Positions 19,581 through 26,868 of a stretch of DNA of 43,054 bases are shown piece after piece. Each line of letters opens with the position of its first letter. The stretch's first letter is position 1. The notes beneath the pieces were generated by a model. It worked only from the letters and a program-made list of their open reading frames with translations, was not told the DNA's origin and ran no database searches. Origin of the DNA: a bacterium (GTDB taxonomy: Bacteria; UBA10199; JAIBAG01); the NCBI GenBank assembly GCA_019695305.1, contig JAIBAG010000020.1, positions 1 through 43,054 of the forward strand. The letters run 5' to 3'. Position numbers and translations under genes: made by a program.

Positions 19581-20330
19581 CTATTCTAAGCTCACGGCAT
19601 AACCGGTAATTGGATCGATAAATTCTTCTTCACAAACAGATAAATCGGGGTGGTTATTTTCTACTGGTATTTCTTCTTGAGCAGAAGCGGAAGAAGATGG
19701 AGTTAAACCTACAGCAACAGCAACACCCGCAGCCAATTTAACACTTTCTTCAACAGCCCTAGCCGCTGCAGTTGCAGCTGCAGGAACTGTAGCAGCTAGC
19801 GCCCCGTCATCTGCAGTGCCTACACCGGCAGCATCATCAGCAAGTAAAATAAGACTAGCTGCAGAAGCAACTACAGCCACACCCAGCAAACCCAAGACTT
19901 GCAGAGTAGCTGCCGAATTCTCGTATTCGTCAGGTTTTGGATCAACTGTCAGATCTTCATTAGCAGGAGTAGCTACATCTGAAGGACTTGCTTGCTCAAT
20001 TGCACTATATACCGTTTTATTTGAAGAATTACTTGGGGGAGGACAGTTATTATATTCGCTTAACCAAATACGAAAAAGACCATCTAACTCAGCAGCAATT
20101 TCTGAACTAAATCCTTGAACAGGATTGGGGCCTTCAACAAATAAAACAGGATTCGTCTCCCAGGCCTTTGCAATTAATCGTGTATTAACTTGAGCTGCTT
20201 CATAAAAATTCTGCATTGCCGGCTCACTCAAAAAACTTTCTGCAGTTTTTTCAAAGTCAGACCCATCACTTTTAGGACATACTTCTTCGTAAATTTTCTT
20301 AAAATTTACATTTACATTAATTCCACCCAT
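19581..20330 (-). CDS. Hypothetical Ala-rich membrane protein, first gene of the lipid operon
   Basis: A 249-residue protein of no recognised family. The soluble helical N-terminal domain (1-95) contains KKIYEEVCPKSDG and ends in WLSEYNNCPPPSNSS. A disordered acidic linker (105-140) follows. A membrane helix TLQVLGLLGVAVVASAASLI lies at 142-161, then a low-complexity Ala-rich stretch (164-212), and then an acidic tail with IDPITGYAVSLE. GAGGT precedes the ATG by 7 bases. It lies 33 bases downstream of a 14-base palindrome shared with the ImmA-XRE operon. Its role is unknown; it could be a scaffold or sensor for the lipid pathway. Confidence 0.6.
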   Translation of the reverse strand: MGGINVNVNFKKIYEEVCPKSDGSDFEKTAESFLSEPAMQNFYEAAQVNTRLIAKAWETNPVLFVEGPNPVQGFSSEIAAELDGLFRIWLSEYNNCPPPSNSSNKTVYSAIEQASPSDVATPANEDLTVDPKPDEYENSAATLQVLGLLGVAVVASAASLILLADDAAGVGTADDGALAATVPAAATAAARAVEESVKLAAGVAVAVGLTPSSSASAQEEIPVENNHPDLSVCEEEFIDPITGYAVSLE

Positions 20331-20362
20331 AAATTTAACCTCATTTTTAGTTTTAAAAATAA

Positions 20363-20376
20363 AACTAATTAGTTAT
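20363..20376 (-). promoter_or_regulatory. Candidate XRE operator before the lipid operon
   Basis: AACTAATTAGTTAT, containing the perfect 12-base palindrome AACTAATTAGTT, lies 33 bases upstream of the first gene of the lipid operon. It differs at one base from the site at 21584-21597 before the ImmA-XRE pair. Regulatory function is inferred. Confidence 0.6.
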
Positions 20377-20384
20377 TTTAAACG

Positions 20385-20425
20385 AAAAAAAAATCCATAA
20401 GATGGATCCCCGCCTCCACGGGGAT
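20385..20425 (-). terminator. Terminator of the XRE gene, double hairpin
   Basis: On the minus strand a first hairpin (arms ATCCCCG / CGGGGAT, 20406-20425) is followed by a second (ATCCAT-ctt-ATGGAT, 20393-20407) and a run of nine T. It separates the ImmA-XRE operon from the lipid operon. The first hairpin, with its GATGACGG flank, resembles a dispersed intergenic repeat. Confidence 0.7.
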
Positions 20426-20438
20426 GACGGGTGTCGAC

Positions 20439-20876
20439 TTAACGCAACACCTGACGAATGCTTAAAAGCAAAAAAAGATAATCTTCCTTACGCTTTACAT
20501 CGCCACGCAAGCGCATAGAGGCCAATTGCTTAATATCTTCGTCGGTAATGCGATTACGCTCTCTCAAATCGCTGTCCCTCATCAAAGCTTCCAATGCGGG
20601 AGGCATTTTTTGAGCTACTCGCCCCTCTTCTTCATCAAAATCCACAATCTCGCTTACATCGGGATTGGCTAAAAAATAAAGTTTGTCGGTAGAAACAGAT
20701 AAAATCTTTGAGATTTTTTTAATCATCTCGTTAGTAGGCTTGCGTTGACCTTTTTCGAGATAGGTTACAAAATTTTGAGATACATCCAGCTTTTGAGCTA
20801 ACTGCATTTGTGTTAAATCAGCTCTAAGCCTTTGATCGCGCAAAAAATCACCAAATTTTATGAGTGCGTTATTCAT
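20439..20876 (-). CDS. XRE-family HTH repressor
   Basis: A 145-residue regulator. The Cro/CI-type HTH spans about residues 8-65: FGDFLRDQRLRADLTQMQLA, then the recognition helix VSQNFVTYLEKGQRKPTNEMIKKI. The C-terminal half is acidic then basic and helical (IVDFDEEEGRVAQKM, RLRGDVKRKEDYLFLL), and may carry dimerisation and a protease-sensitive site. Its ATG shares a base with the stop of the ImmA-like gene (TAATG). Such pairs typically work as a repressor cleaved or inactivated by its metalloprotease. Palindromic candidate operators flank the locus (20363 and 21584). Confidence 0.88.
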   Translation of the reverse strand: MNNALIKFGDFLRDQRLRADLTQMQLAQKLDVSQNFVTYLEKGQRKPTNEMIKKISKILSVSTDKLYFLANPDVSEIVDFDEEEGRVAQKMPPALEALMRDSDLRERNRITDEDIKQLASMRLRGDVKRKEDYLFLLLSIRQVLR

Positions 20877-21568
20877 TAAACAGCTAGCTCCTTATAAAGA
20901 AAAATTCTTAATCTTAAAAAATGAACGATAAGCGCCATATTTAAAAAGACGGCACGCGAAAAAAAGAAGTTTTGAGCAACATCCGGATAATGTTTTTTTA
21001 GATGACGGATCGCTTTAATAAGAGCCGCCAAACTAAACACAGGCTTTTTTGAAAAAATAGCCTCAAAATCTTTTACAGGGTAAGTACCCACTGCAATAAG
21101 AGCATCGGCAAACATTTCTTCTTTATCTTGTAAGGATTCCTTAAAAACAGGCACACGGTTTTTAACGGTTAAGCTAGATTCATGAGGTGCATATTGCTGA
21201 TAATACTCGCACACCCCAACATGGGAGAGCTCGTGTGCTAAAGTAGATAATTTAAAAACGGGATGAAGCTGATTATTAATAAGGATAGTACCATTCCCCT
21301 GTGGCAGATATGCGCCCATTACATTATCTGTCATGGGAATTTCTTTAACCGCAACCCCCACATTTTCTTCGGTTTGTTTTTTTAGGCCATCGTAATTTTG
21401 AAAATAGCCGGTGTTAAAAAATGGAAAGTACTTTTTGGCAACCTTGTTAAGAGTACCGAACCATTCGGCACGAACACGCGGGCGATCAAACACATTGTGC
21501 AATGTTGCCCAGTAATTGCTACTGCACATCCAGGTTAAAAGTTTTATTTCGTCAATCAATTGCAGCAT
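20876..21568 (-). CDS. ImmA/IrrE-family zinc metallopeptidase
   Basis: A 230-residue protein with a HExxH zinc motif in LSTLAHELSHVGVCEYY (H112, E113, H116). A downstream glutamate in DKEEMFADALIAVGTYP (about E150-151) fits the third metal ligand of ImmA/IrrE (DUF955) peptidases, which inactivate a partner XRE repressor. An unusual hydrophobic C-terminus (AVFLNMALIVHFLRLRIFLY) could associate with membranes. No good ribosome site is visible at this ATG, so the start is tentative. It is transcribed first, then the XRE gene. Confidence 0.82.
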   Translation of the reverse strand: MLQLIDEIKLLTWMCSSNYWATLHNVFDRPRVRAEWFGTLNKVAKKYFPFFNTGYFQNYDGLKKQTEENVGVAVKEIPMTDNVMGAYLPQGNGTILINNQLHPVFKLSTLAHELSHVGVCEYYQQYAPHESSLTVKNRVPVFKESLQDKEEMFADALIAVGTYPVKDFEAIFSKKPVFSLAALIKAIRHLKKHYPDVAQNFFFSRAVFLNMALIVHFLRLRIFLYKELAV

Positions 21569-21583
21569 AAGTTTTATTTCAAT

Positions 21584-21597
21584 AACTAATCAGTTAT
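21584..21597 (-). promoter_or_regulatory. Candidate XRE operator before the ImmA-XRE pair
   Basis: AACTAATCAGTTAT lies within the inverted repeat ATAACT-aatc-AGTTAT (21582-21597), 16 bases upstream of the ImmA start. It matches the site before the lipid operon at 13 of 14 positions. Self-repression of the pair is the natural expectation. Confidence 0.6.
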
Positions 21598-21713
21598 CGG
21601 AAACTCATGCTAAATGTTGAGTGGAAAAATGACCAAAAATGCAGAAAGTGAGAACAAGTTGTTATCAGTGCTTTTCTAAAAAAATGACAAAATGAAGAGA
21701 AATTATAATGATA

Positions 21714-22106
21714 CTAAAGACCGCATTCAGGTACCTGCTCCCATGCCAAACAAACTCCATAACTTCCAATTTTAGAACACTGTGTTTTTACAAAACACCC
21801 GCTACCTTTGTCGTATTCACAGCTGTTTTGCGCCATACACGTCCCGTACTTACTAAATGAAGCACAATCGGCCACGCATGCTAAACCATACACCGAATAC
21901 GTGGTATTATAGGCCATGCAGGTATTATATTTACTCCATTTAGCACATTGTCTGGTTTCTAAGGGCTTATAGATAGGGCGATACACATAAGGCGTATGCA
22001 AGGGGCTGTGTTTAAAACCTATCAAGCGCTTAGGCGATATACTCCACCCCGCAACCGACAGGCCGCACAGCAAACAAACCAAAAATACGATACTAATTTT
22101 TTTCAT
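21714..22106 (-). CDS. Secreted ten-cysteine protein, paralogue 3
   Basis: A 130-residue exported protein of unknown family and the third copy in a tandem array. The signal peptide is KKISIVFLVCLLCGLSVAGWS, with possible cleavage near residue 20. The mature region has ten cysteines spaced 8-13-3-8-5-7-5-8-8, identical to the two upstream paralogues, although most other residues differ (QCAKWSKYNTCMAYNTTYSVYG). The ATG at 22106 is chosen because the signal peptide starts there. It lies inside the 3' end of the previous gene (14-base overlap), suggesting coupled translation. Five disulfides are likely in the periplasm or outside the cell. Confidence 0.7.
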   Translation of the reverse strand: MKKISIVFLVCLLCGLSVAGWSISPKRLIGFKHSPLHTPYVYRPIYKPLETRQCAKWSKYNTCMAYNTTYSVYGLACVADCASFSKYGTCMAQNSCEYDKGSGCFVKTQCSKIGSYGVCLAWEQVPECGL

Positions 22107-22425
22107 TTTTTTGACCACACAGGGCATGCTCTTCCCAATCATCACAGTTGTGAAAAGAATCAATTTTGTTGCATTTCTTTTTTATAAAGCAACCGCTCTC
22201 TTCATCGTACTTACACTCATTGCGCAATTGACATTTATCCCAGCTATCAAATTCAATACAATTGGCTCGGCATTCTATACCCCGCACAGAATAAATGTAA
22301 TTGTACTCCAAACATCGTCCAAAAGAATTTTTACGAATACATTTTTTGGTAGTAACAGGGGCAGGCTTAGCTAGCACCACTGGTGACAAAACAAACAAAA
22401 CAAGAAACAAAGAAAATATTTTCAT
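22093..22425 (-). CDS. Secreted ten-cysteine protein, paralogue 2
   Basis: A 110-residue exported protein. The signal peptide is MKIFSLFLVLFVLSPVVLA, with cleavage after LA near residue 19. The mature domain of about 90 residues has ten cysteines with the same 8-13-3-8-5-7-5-8-8 spacing as its neighbours. Conserved non-cysteine positions include EYNYIYSVRG, KYDEESGCF and DDWEEHALCG. It is the shortest copy and nearly defines the minimal domain. AAAGGG precedes the ATG. The family is not recognised. Confidence 0.72.
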   Translation of the reverse strand: MKIFSLFLVLFVLSPVVLAKPAPVTTKKCIRKNSFGRCLEYNYIYSVRGIECRANCIEFDSWDKCQLRNECKYDEESGCFIKKKCNKIDSFHNCDDWEEHALCGQKNEKN

Positions 22426-22463
22426 AAATGCCCTTTATAAAAAAATTAGTTTATTCTAAAAAA

Positions 22464-22856
22464 CTATGTCCCGCAAACAGCTTCATCCTCCCACTTATCG
22501 CAGTCGTCAAAGTTGTTAATATCAATGCAGGTTCTTTTTAAAAAACAGCCGCTATTTTCATCATATTTGCATTGGTTACGCAATTTACATTTATCAAAAG
22601 AATTAAACACTAAACACTGGGCCTCACACTGAGCTCCCGCTACCGAATACGTATAATCGTATTCTTTACATCTATCAAAAGAACCCTCTCGCACACATTC
22701 GCCCGTAACCAACGGTTTTGGTTTTTCGGGTTTATAATAAACCGTTACCTCCTCCTTTGGGATATAGGCAACAGGGTACGGATAATAATAGACAGATTTA
22801 GCCCACAAAGAAGTTGAACTTAAAAAGAATAGTAAAAAAGAAAAAAATATCTTCAT
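22464..22856 (-). CDS. Secreted ten-cysteine protein, paralogue 1
   Basis: A 130-residue exported protein and the first copy in the array. The signal peptide is MKIFFSFLLFFLSSTSLWA. A Tyr/Pro-rich linker (SVYYYPYPVAYIPKEE, then VYYKPEKPKP) precedes the ten-cysteine domain, which has spacing 8-13-3-8-5-7-5-8-8. The motif C-x4-SF-D-x-C recurs within the domain (CVREGSFDRC, CLVFNSFDKC, CIDINNFDDC), hinting at a three-fold internal repeat. An in-frame TTG start 21 bases earlier, near AAGGGGG, is an alternative. The family is not recognised. Confidence 0.7.
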   Translation of the reverse strand: MKIFFSFLLFFLSSTSLWAKSVYYYPYPVAYIPKEEVTVYYKPEKPKPLVTGECVREGSFDRCKEYDYTYSVAGAQCEAQCLVFNSFDKCKLRNQCKYDENSGCFLKRTCIDINNFDDCDKWEDEAVCGT

Positions 22857-22984
22857 CAATTGGCATCTATCAACCAACCCCCTTAAAAATCTCGTTATTT
22901 TTTATTTATAAACCAATTGCCTTAAAGCGCATCCTTAACTTATCTTAAGGAGCAACTTTTTTATCGCCATCCCGATAATACCTT

Positions 22985-23701
22985 ATGGGCAATTCATTTA
23001 CACTGGGGACTGTGTACGTTTACCCTAATGGAGTAATTTACGAAATTCATTCAGGACTCCATATTAATCGCGTTTATGACGCGCATGGCGACGGGACAAT
23101 AGACAAAATAGTTCCTTTTTACTCGCTACCCGAAAACGCCACTGCCGAAGCCTGCAGCCACTATCTCACTTTTCTTAGCGACCTATATCGCTACACCCGC
23201 ACCATCATCGATCATTATCACCCCGAGCAACAATGGCATGTTTATTGGCAACGCATAAGCACTGCTTTTAAAGAAATGGTCGTTTCAAGATCCTCTCCTT
23301 TAAGCCACAACATATGGATATATACTGACGACAATCAATGGAAATATTCTAATACAGCCGATACCATCAGCACGTTTAGAACCCCAAACGGCACCTATGG
23401 TGATCGTGGCCTTTACATCAATAGAGTAAACAATACCTCGCTTTTAAGTGCGTGGACTTTAGCCAATGGCTATATATTAGGGGATTTAAATTACGACCTT
23501 GTTATTGCCATCAGCCCAGCCGAACAGGAATATTTGGGAACTGACCTTATAGCTAACTATGTTAGCGAAGGCGATATGAATCGCCTCCAGCAAAATATGG
23601 ACCAGGCCGCGTATTTAAGAGGAACAAATTGGTTTACATCTGTAGACACATTATTGAAAACTTATCATCCATCCGAATTTTTTGAGGACACTGGACACTA
23701 A
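22985..23701 (+). CDS. Hypothetical protein with internal repeat, 238 residues
   Basis: No family is recognised and there is no signal peptide. Two segments repeat the pattern PNG...GL[HY]INRV: YPNGVIYEIHSGLHINRVYD at about 13-32, and TPNGTYGDRGLYINRVNN near the middle. Right after the first copy, DAHGDGTID resembles a calcium-binding loop, but the usual twelfth acidic residue is missing. An AAGGAG lies 33 bases before the ATG, too far to serve it; an in-frame stop at 22976 rules out a longer form. It lies divergent from the cysteine-rich trio. The function is unknown. Confidence 0.6.
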   Translation: MGNSFTLGTVYVYPNGVIYEIHSGLHINRVYDAHGDGTIDKIVPFYSLPENATAEACSHYLTFLSDLYRYTRTIIDHYHPEQQWHVYWQRISTAFKEMVVSRSSPLSHNIWIYTDDNQWKYSNTADTISTFRTPNGTYGDRGLYINRVNNTSLLSAWTLANGYILGDLNYDLVIAISPAEQEYLGTDLIANYVSEGDMNRLQQNMDQAAYLRGTNWFTSVDTLLKTYHPSEFFEDTGH

Positions 23702-23705
23702 TAGC

Positions 23706-24788
23706 TTAAATAGTTTTTAGCTGCTTAACCTTAGCTATCATCTCTTCAATTTTTCTAAACTCTTTGGCATACAAATTGACATGCCCAACCTTGCGGCCGG
23801 GGCGTATTTCTTTGCCGTACAAATGCAGGTAAGCACCTGGAATTTTAATAATGTCATCACGCTTGGGAAGCCACCCCACACAATTAACCATAGCGGCATA
23901 GTCTTTAAGATGCACATCTTTAAGAGGCATGGTGCTAATAGCCCTAATATGATTTTCAAATTGGCTGGTGTAAGAACCGTCTATCGTCCAATGACCGCTA
24001 TTGTGTACACGTGGCGCATATTCGTTGGCCACCAATTTTCCGTTCACATCAAATAACTCCAACGTAAGAACACCTACATATTTAAAATGCTCCAGTAATT
24101 TTGAAATAAGTTCTTTAGCATCTTCAAATAATGGATCGTTTTTTCTTACGCGCGTCACATCCAAAATACCATTTACATGAACATTTTCGTTTAAAGGATA
24201 AAACTGAAGAGACCCGTTACGAGCCCTGGCTGCAATAATAGAAACCTCGCGGGTAAACGAAACAAATTGCTCTAAAATACAGGGCACAAGACCTACCCTT
24301 GCCAAAGCCCCTTCCGCATCGGTTTGGGAGCGAATCACACACTGCCCTTTTCCATCGTACCCCATACGGCGTGCCTTGAGCACAGCAGGATATCCCACCT
24401 TTTGCAAAGCCCGTTTTAAATCATCATCCGAATCTACCGCCTCAAAATGTGCCGTGGGAATAGACAAAGATTTAAAGAGGCTTTTTTCTAAAAAACGGTC
24501 TTGTGTTTGTTCTAATGCAAATACATCGGGATGAACCGGTAATTTTGTTTTTAAAAACTTAACAGTGCTAATAGGTACATTTTCAAATTCGTAGGTTACC
24601 ACATCGCAAAGGGAGGCAAATTTTTCGAGTAAATTTTTATCGGTAAAAGAGCCTTGTATATACGTACCCAAACCTGCCGCAGAGGGTTTTGGAATTTGAT
24701 CGTAAAAAACAAAAGTGTGTCCTAAAGAGGAACCCGCTAACGCCAACATACGGGCTAATTGTCCGGCTCCCAAAATGCCAATTCTCAT
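23706..24788 (-). CDS. purK: N5-carboxyaminoimidazole ribonucleotide synthase
   Basis: A 360-residue ATP-grasp enzyme of purine synthesis. It converts AIR, ATP and bicarbonate to N5-CAIR. The N-terminal signature [19 protein letters not shown] is followed by the ATP-grasp core ([36 protein letters not shown]) and the C-terminal [23 protein letters not shown], all typical of PurK. It overlaps the purE stop by 4 bases, the classic purE-purK arrangement. The length is normal and nothing seems missing. Confidence 0.97.
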   Translation of the reverse strand: MRIGILGAGQLARMLALAGSSLGHTFVFYDQIPKPSAAGLGTYIQGSFTDKNLLEKFASLCDVVTYEFENVPISTVKFLKTKLPVHPDVFALEQTQDRFLEKSLFKSLSIPTAHFEAVDSDDDLKRALQKVGYPAVLKARRMGYDGKGQCVIRSQTDAEGALARVGLVPCILEQFVSFTREVSIIAARARNGSLQFYPLNENVHVNGILDVTRVRKNDPLFEDAKELISKLLEHFKYVGVLTLELFDVNGKLVANEYAPRVHNSGHWTIDGSYTSQFENHIRAISTMPLKDVHLKDYAAMVNCVGWLPKRDDIIKIPGAYLHLYGKEIRPGRKVGHVNLYAKEFRKIEEMIAKVKQLKTI

Positions 24789-25294
24789 TTTTTTCCTCGT
24801 TTAGGGTTGGAACCCTTTAATACTTTGGCCGTTTGCTTACTGCGAAAAGCCGCATAAGCTTTGCGATACTGAGGATATTTATTACCCAAAATACTCACCG
24901 CTAAAAGAGCCGCATTGGTGGCCCCTGCCGTGCCAATAGCCAAGGTTCCCACAGGAATACCGGCCGGCATTTGAGCAATAGACAAAAGTGAATCGATGCC
25001 ATCTAAAGATTTTGATTTAACGGGAACACCCAATACAGGAAGAGCCGTTTTACTGGCAGCCATACCAGGTAAATGGGCAGCGCCACCGGCACCCGCGATG
25101 ATAATTTCGAGCCCACGCGCTTCGGCACTACCAGCATACTTAAAAAGTTTATCGGGAGTACGATGAGCCGAGACAACTTCACATTCGTGAGGCACTTTCA
25201 TTTGCGTTAACATATCGGATGCAAACTTCATGGTTTCCCAATCAGATTGCGACCCCATAATAATACCCACCAGTACTTTTTTGGCTTTTTTCAT
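24785..25294 (-). CDS. purE: N5-carboxyaminoimidazole ribonucleotide mutase
   Basis: A 169-residue PurE that isomerises N5-CAIR to CAIR, the step after PurK. Class I features are [14 protein letters not shown] (9-22), VSAHRTP (41-47, with H44) and the glycine-rich [20 protein letters not shown], plus PVLGVPVKS. The ATG at 25294 follows a GAGGGG ribosome site; an upstream in-frame start would add only seven unconserved residues. It is the first gene of the purEK operon, divergent from gluQ. Confidence 0.97.
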   Translation of the reverse strand: MKKAKKVLVGIIMGSQSDWETMKFASDMLTQMKVPHECEVVSAHRTPDKLFKYAGSAEARGLEIIIAGAGGAAHLPGMAASKTALPVLGVPVKSKSLDGIDSLLSIAQMPAGIPVGTLAIGTAGATNAALLAVSILGNKYPQYRKAYAAFRSKQTAKVLKGSNPKRGKK

Positions 25295-25402
25295 AGAGGC
25301 CCCTCGTATACCCAACCCTTGATTTTTTTTCCATCCCTAATTTTTCTATTCACCATCCACTATTCACTATTCACTTTTTTGAGTTTACTGTACAAATTTA
25401 TT

Positions 25403-26233
25403 ATGAGCATCCGCTTTGCCCCATCCCCTACTGGAATTTTTCACATCGGCAATCTCCGTACAGCCTTTATTGCCCAGCTCTTAGCCAAACAATTACAACA
25501 GCCACTGGTTATGAGGTTTGAAGATATCGATACACCGCGCGTTATACCTGGGGCCATGGATAAACAATTGGCTGACATGAAAGTGTTGGGCATTGTTCCC
25601 GATGAAATTATCGTGCAAAGCAAGAATCGAGAAAGACATCTTTCTGTTTTCGAACATTTTAAAAAGGAAAAACTCATTTATCCCTGTACCTGCTCGCGTA
25701 AAACCGTTCAACAGGGCTTAGAGCAAATTGCCTCGGCCCCACATGAAACGCCTGCCATTTACAATGGCCATTGCAGAAACTTAAATCAAGACACGCAAGA
25801 AAGAGAAAATCTTAATTGGCGTTTTAAAATGCCGAATGAAACGGGACAGGATGATTTTATTATCGCACGGGATAATCCTTTTGTTCCGGCTTATCACTTA
25901 GCCTGTGCCGTGGATGATTATGATGGAAATTATTCTCTTTTAGTCCGTGCTTGGGATTTGGAAAAGGTGACGCCACTTCAACAAGCTATTCAGATGAGCT
26001 TGGCTAAACTTGAAAACAAACAATTTTCTCCTGCTACCATTTATCACACGAGTCTTATTACCCAAAACGATAGACATCGTTTAGAAAAACGAACACAAGG
26101 CGTCACTTTAGATGAATTATTAAAACAGGGATATACGGCAAAAAAAATTATAGAAATCTTCGAAAAAAGTATTAAAGCAAAACTAGAAGAGAAAAAAACT
26201 TTAACCTTAAATGAATTAGGATTTTATCTCTAA
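25403..26233 (+). CDS. gluQ: Glutamyl-Q tRNA(Asp) synthetase
   Basis: A 276-residue truncated glutamyl-tRNA synthetase paralogue that attaches glutamate to queuosine in tRNA-Asp. The start IRFAPSPTGIFHIGNLRTAF has HIGN (14-17) in place of HIGH. The paralogue-specific zinc site is visible as CTC (95-97) and YNGHC (120-124). The KMSKS loop is degenerate (RLEKRTQG, 226-233), as in many GluQRS. The anticodon-binding domain is absent, which separates it from GltX. No ribosome site is evident. It is divergent from purE and convergent with the next gene (1-base gap). Confidence 0.88.
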   Translation: MSIRFAPSPTGIFHIGNLRTAFIAQLLAKQLQQPLVMRFEDIDTPRVIPGAMDKQLADMKVLGIVPDEIIVQSKNRERHLSVFEHFKKEKLIYPCTCSRKTVQQGLEQIASAPHETPAIYNGHCRNLNQDTQERENLNWRFKMPNETGQDDFIIARDNPFVPAYHLACAVDDYDGNYSLLVRAWDLEKVTPLQQAIQMSLAKLENKQFSPATIYHTSLITQNDRHRLEKRTQGVTLDELLKQGYTAKKIIEIFEKSIKAKLEEKKTLTLNELGFYL

Positions 26234-26234
26234 C

Positions 26235-26807
26235 TCACATTTTTAAAAAAAAATCTTTTATGCGGGTCCACCACGATATCTGCGGCACATCTTTTGCCAT
26301 TAGAAGAGCGCGGATAGACACATCGTTTTGTTCGCACACATTGACTAATTGCTGTTTTACTTTACTTTGGTCGTAATCGTTACAATAAAACGAGGTGAGA
26401 TAAGTATCGTGATAAGGGTCTGGACCGCCTACCATGGTATAAAAAAGTGTTACTCCAAAAAGAACTATACTATCATTTTTAAAAACCCTCATCTCATAAA
26501 ACGGCTCACGATTCTCTTGACGACTATTTTGATAATAATTAAACAGTTGTTCATACCCCACTATCATTTTCTGACCATTGAAATCACCAATAAACTCAAC
26601 ACGATCGTGTGACACACTCGCTAAAACAGATTGAAGTAGAGATAAAAAGAGATCTACATCAAAAAAAACACCCTCCTCTTGGGGAGAGTAAGTATCCAAA
26701 GCAAAGGCAAAACGTTTATTTAAATGCAACTTTTTGGCAAAAGGATTCAACCGGTCTATTTGTGGAATATAGCCAAAAACAAGTGCTAGCGACCTATTAT
26801 TCATCAT
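26235..26807 (-). CDS. Hypothetical protein, 190 residues
   Basis: No family is recognised. The product is a soluble mixed alpha/beta protein without a signal peptide or membrane helix. Notable segments are VFFDVDLFLSLLQSVLASVS, VEFIGDFNGQKMIVGYEQLF, the strand-rich MRVFKNDSIVLFGVTLFYTM, and a C-terminal RALLMAKDVPQISWWTRIKDFF. Two adjacent ATG codons are possible starts. It ends one base from the gluQ stop on the other strand, with no room for separate terminators. It is probably a lineage-specific gene. Confidence 0.55.
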   Translation of the reverse strand: MMNNRSLALVFGYIPQIDRLNPFAKKLHLNKRFAFALDTYSPQEEGVFFDVDLFLSLLQSVLASVSHDRVEFIGDFNGQKMIVGYEQLFNYYQNSRQENREPFYEMRVFKNDSIVLFGVTLFYTMVGGPDPYHDTYLTSFYCNDYDQSKVKQQLVNVCEQNDVSIRALLMAKDVPQISWWTRIKDFFLKM

Positions 26808-26868
26808 CCATCCGTCTTAACTCAGACTTGAACTAAAAAAATACAATTTTATTTTCAGCCAGTATTTT

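Noticed and set aside
19816-20118. A 100-codon plus-strand frame opposite the 249-residue gene
   Set aside because: It is an antisense shadow of the Ala-rich stretch; the minus-strand gene has a ribosome site and operon context.
20439-21568. ImmA-XRE pair as evidence of a prophage or ICE
   Set aside because: No integrase, phage structural genes, conjugation genes or attachment repeats are seen around it.
22464-22856. Ten-cysteine proteins as a classical toxin or lantibiotic cluster
   Set aside because: No modification enzyme, ABC exporter or leader motif is nearby. They use ordinary signal peptides.
22947-22984. An extra small gene after AAGGAG at 22947
   Set aside because: No standard start codon occurs at a usable distance, and the frame has an early stop.
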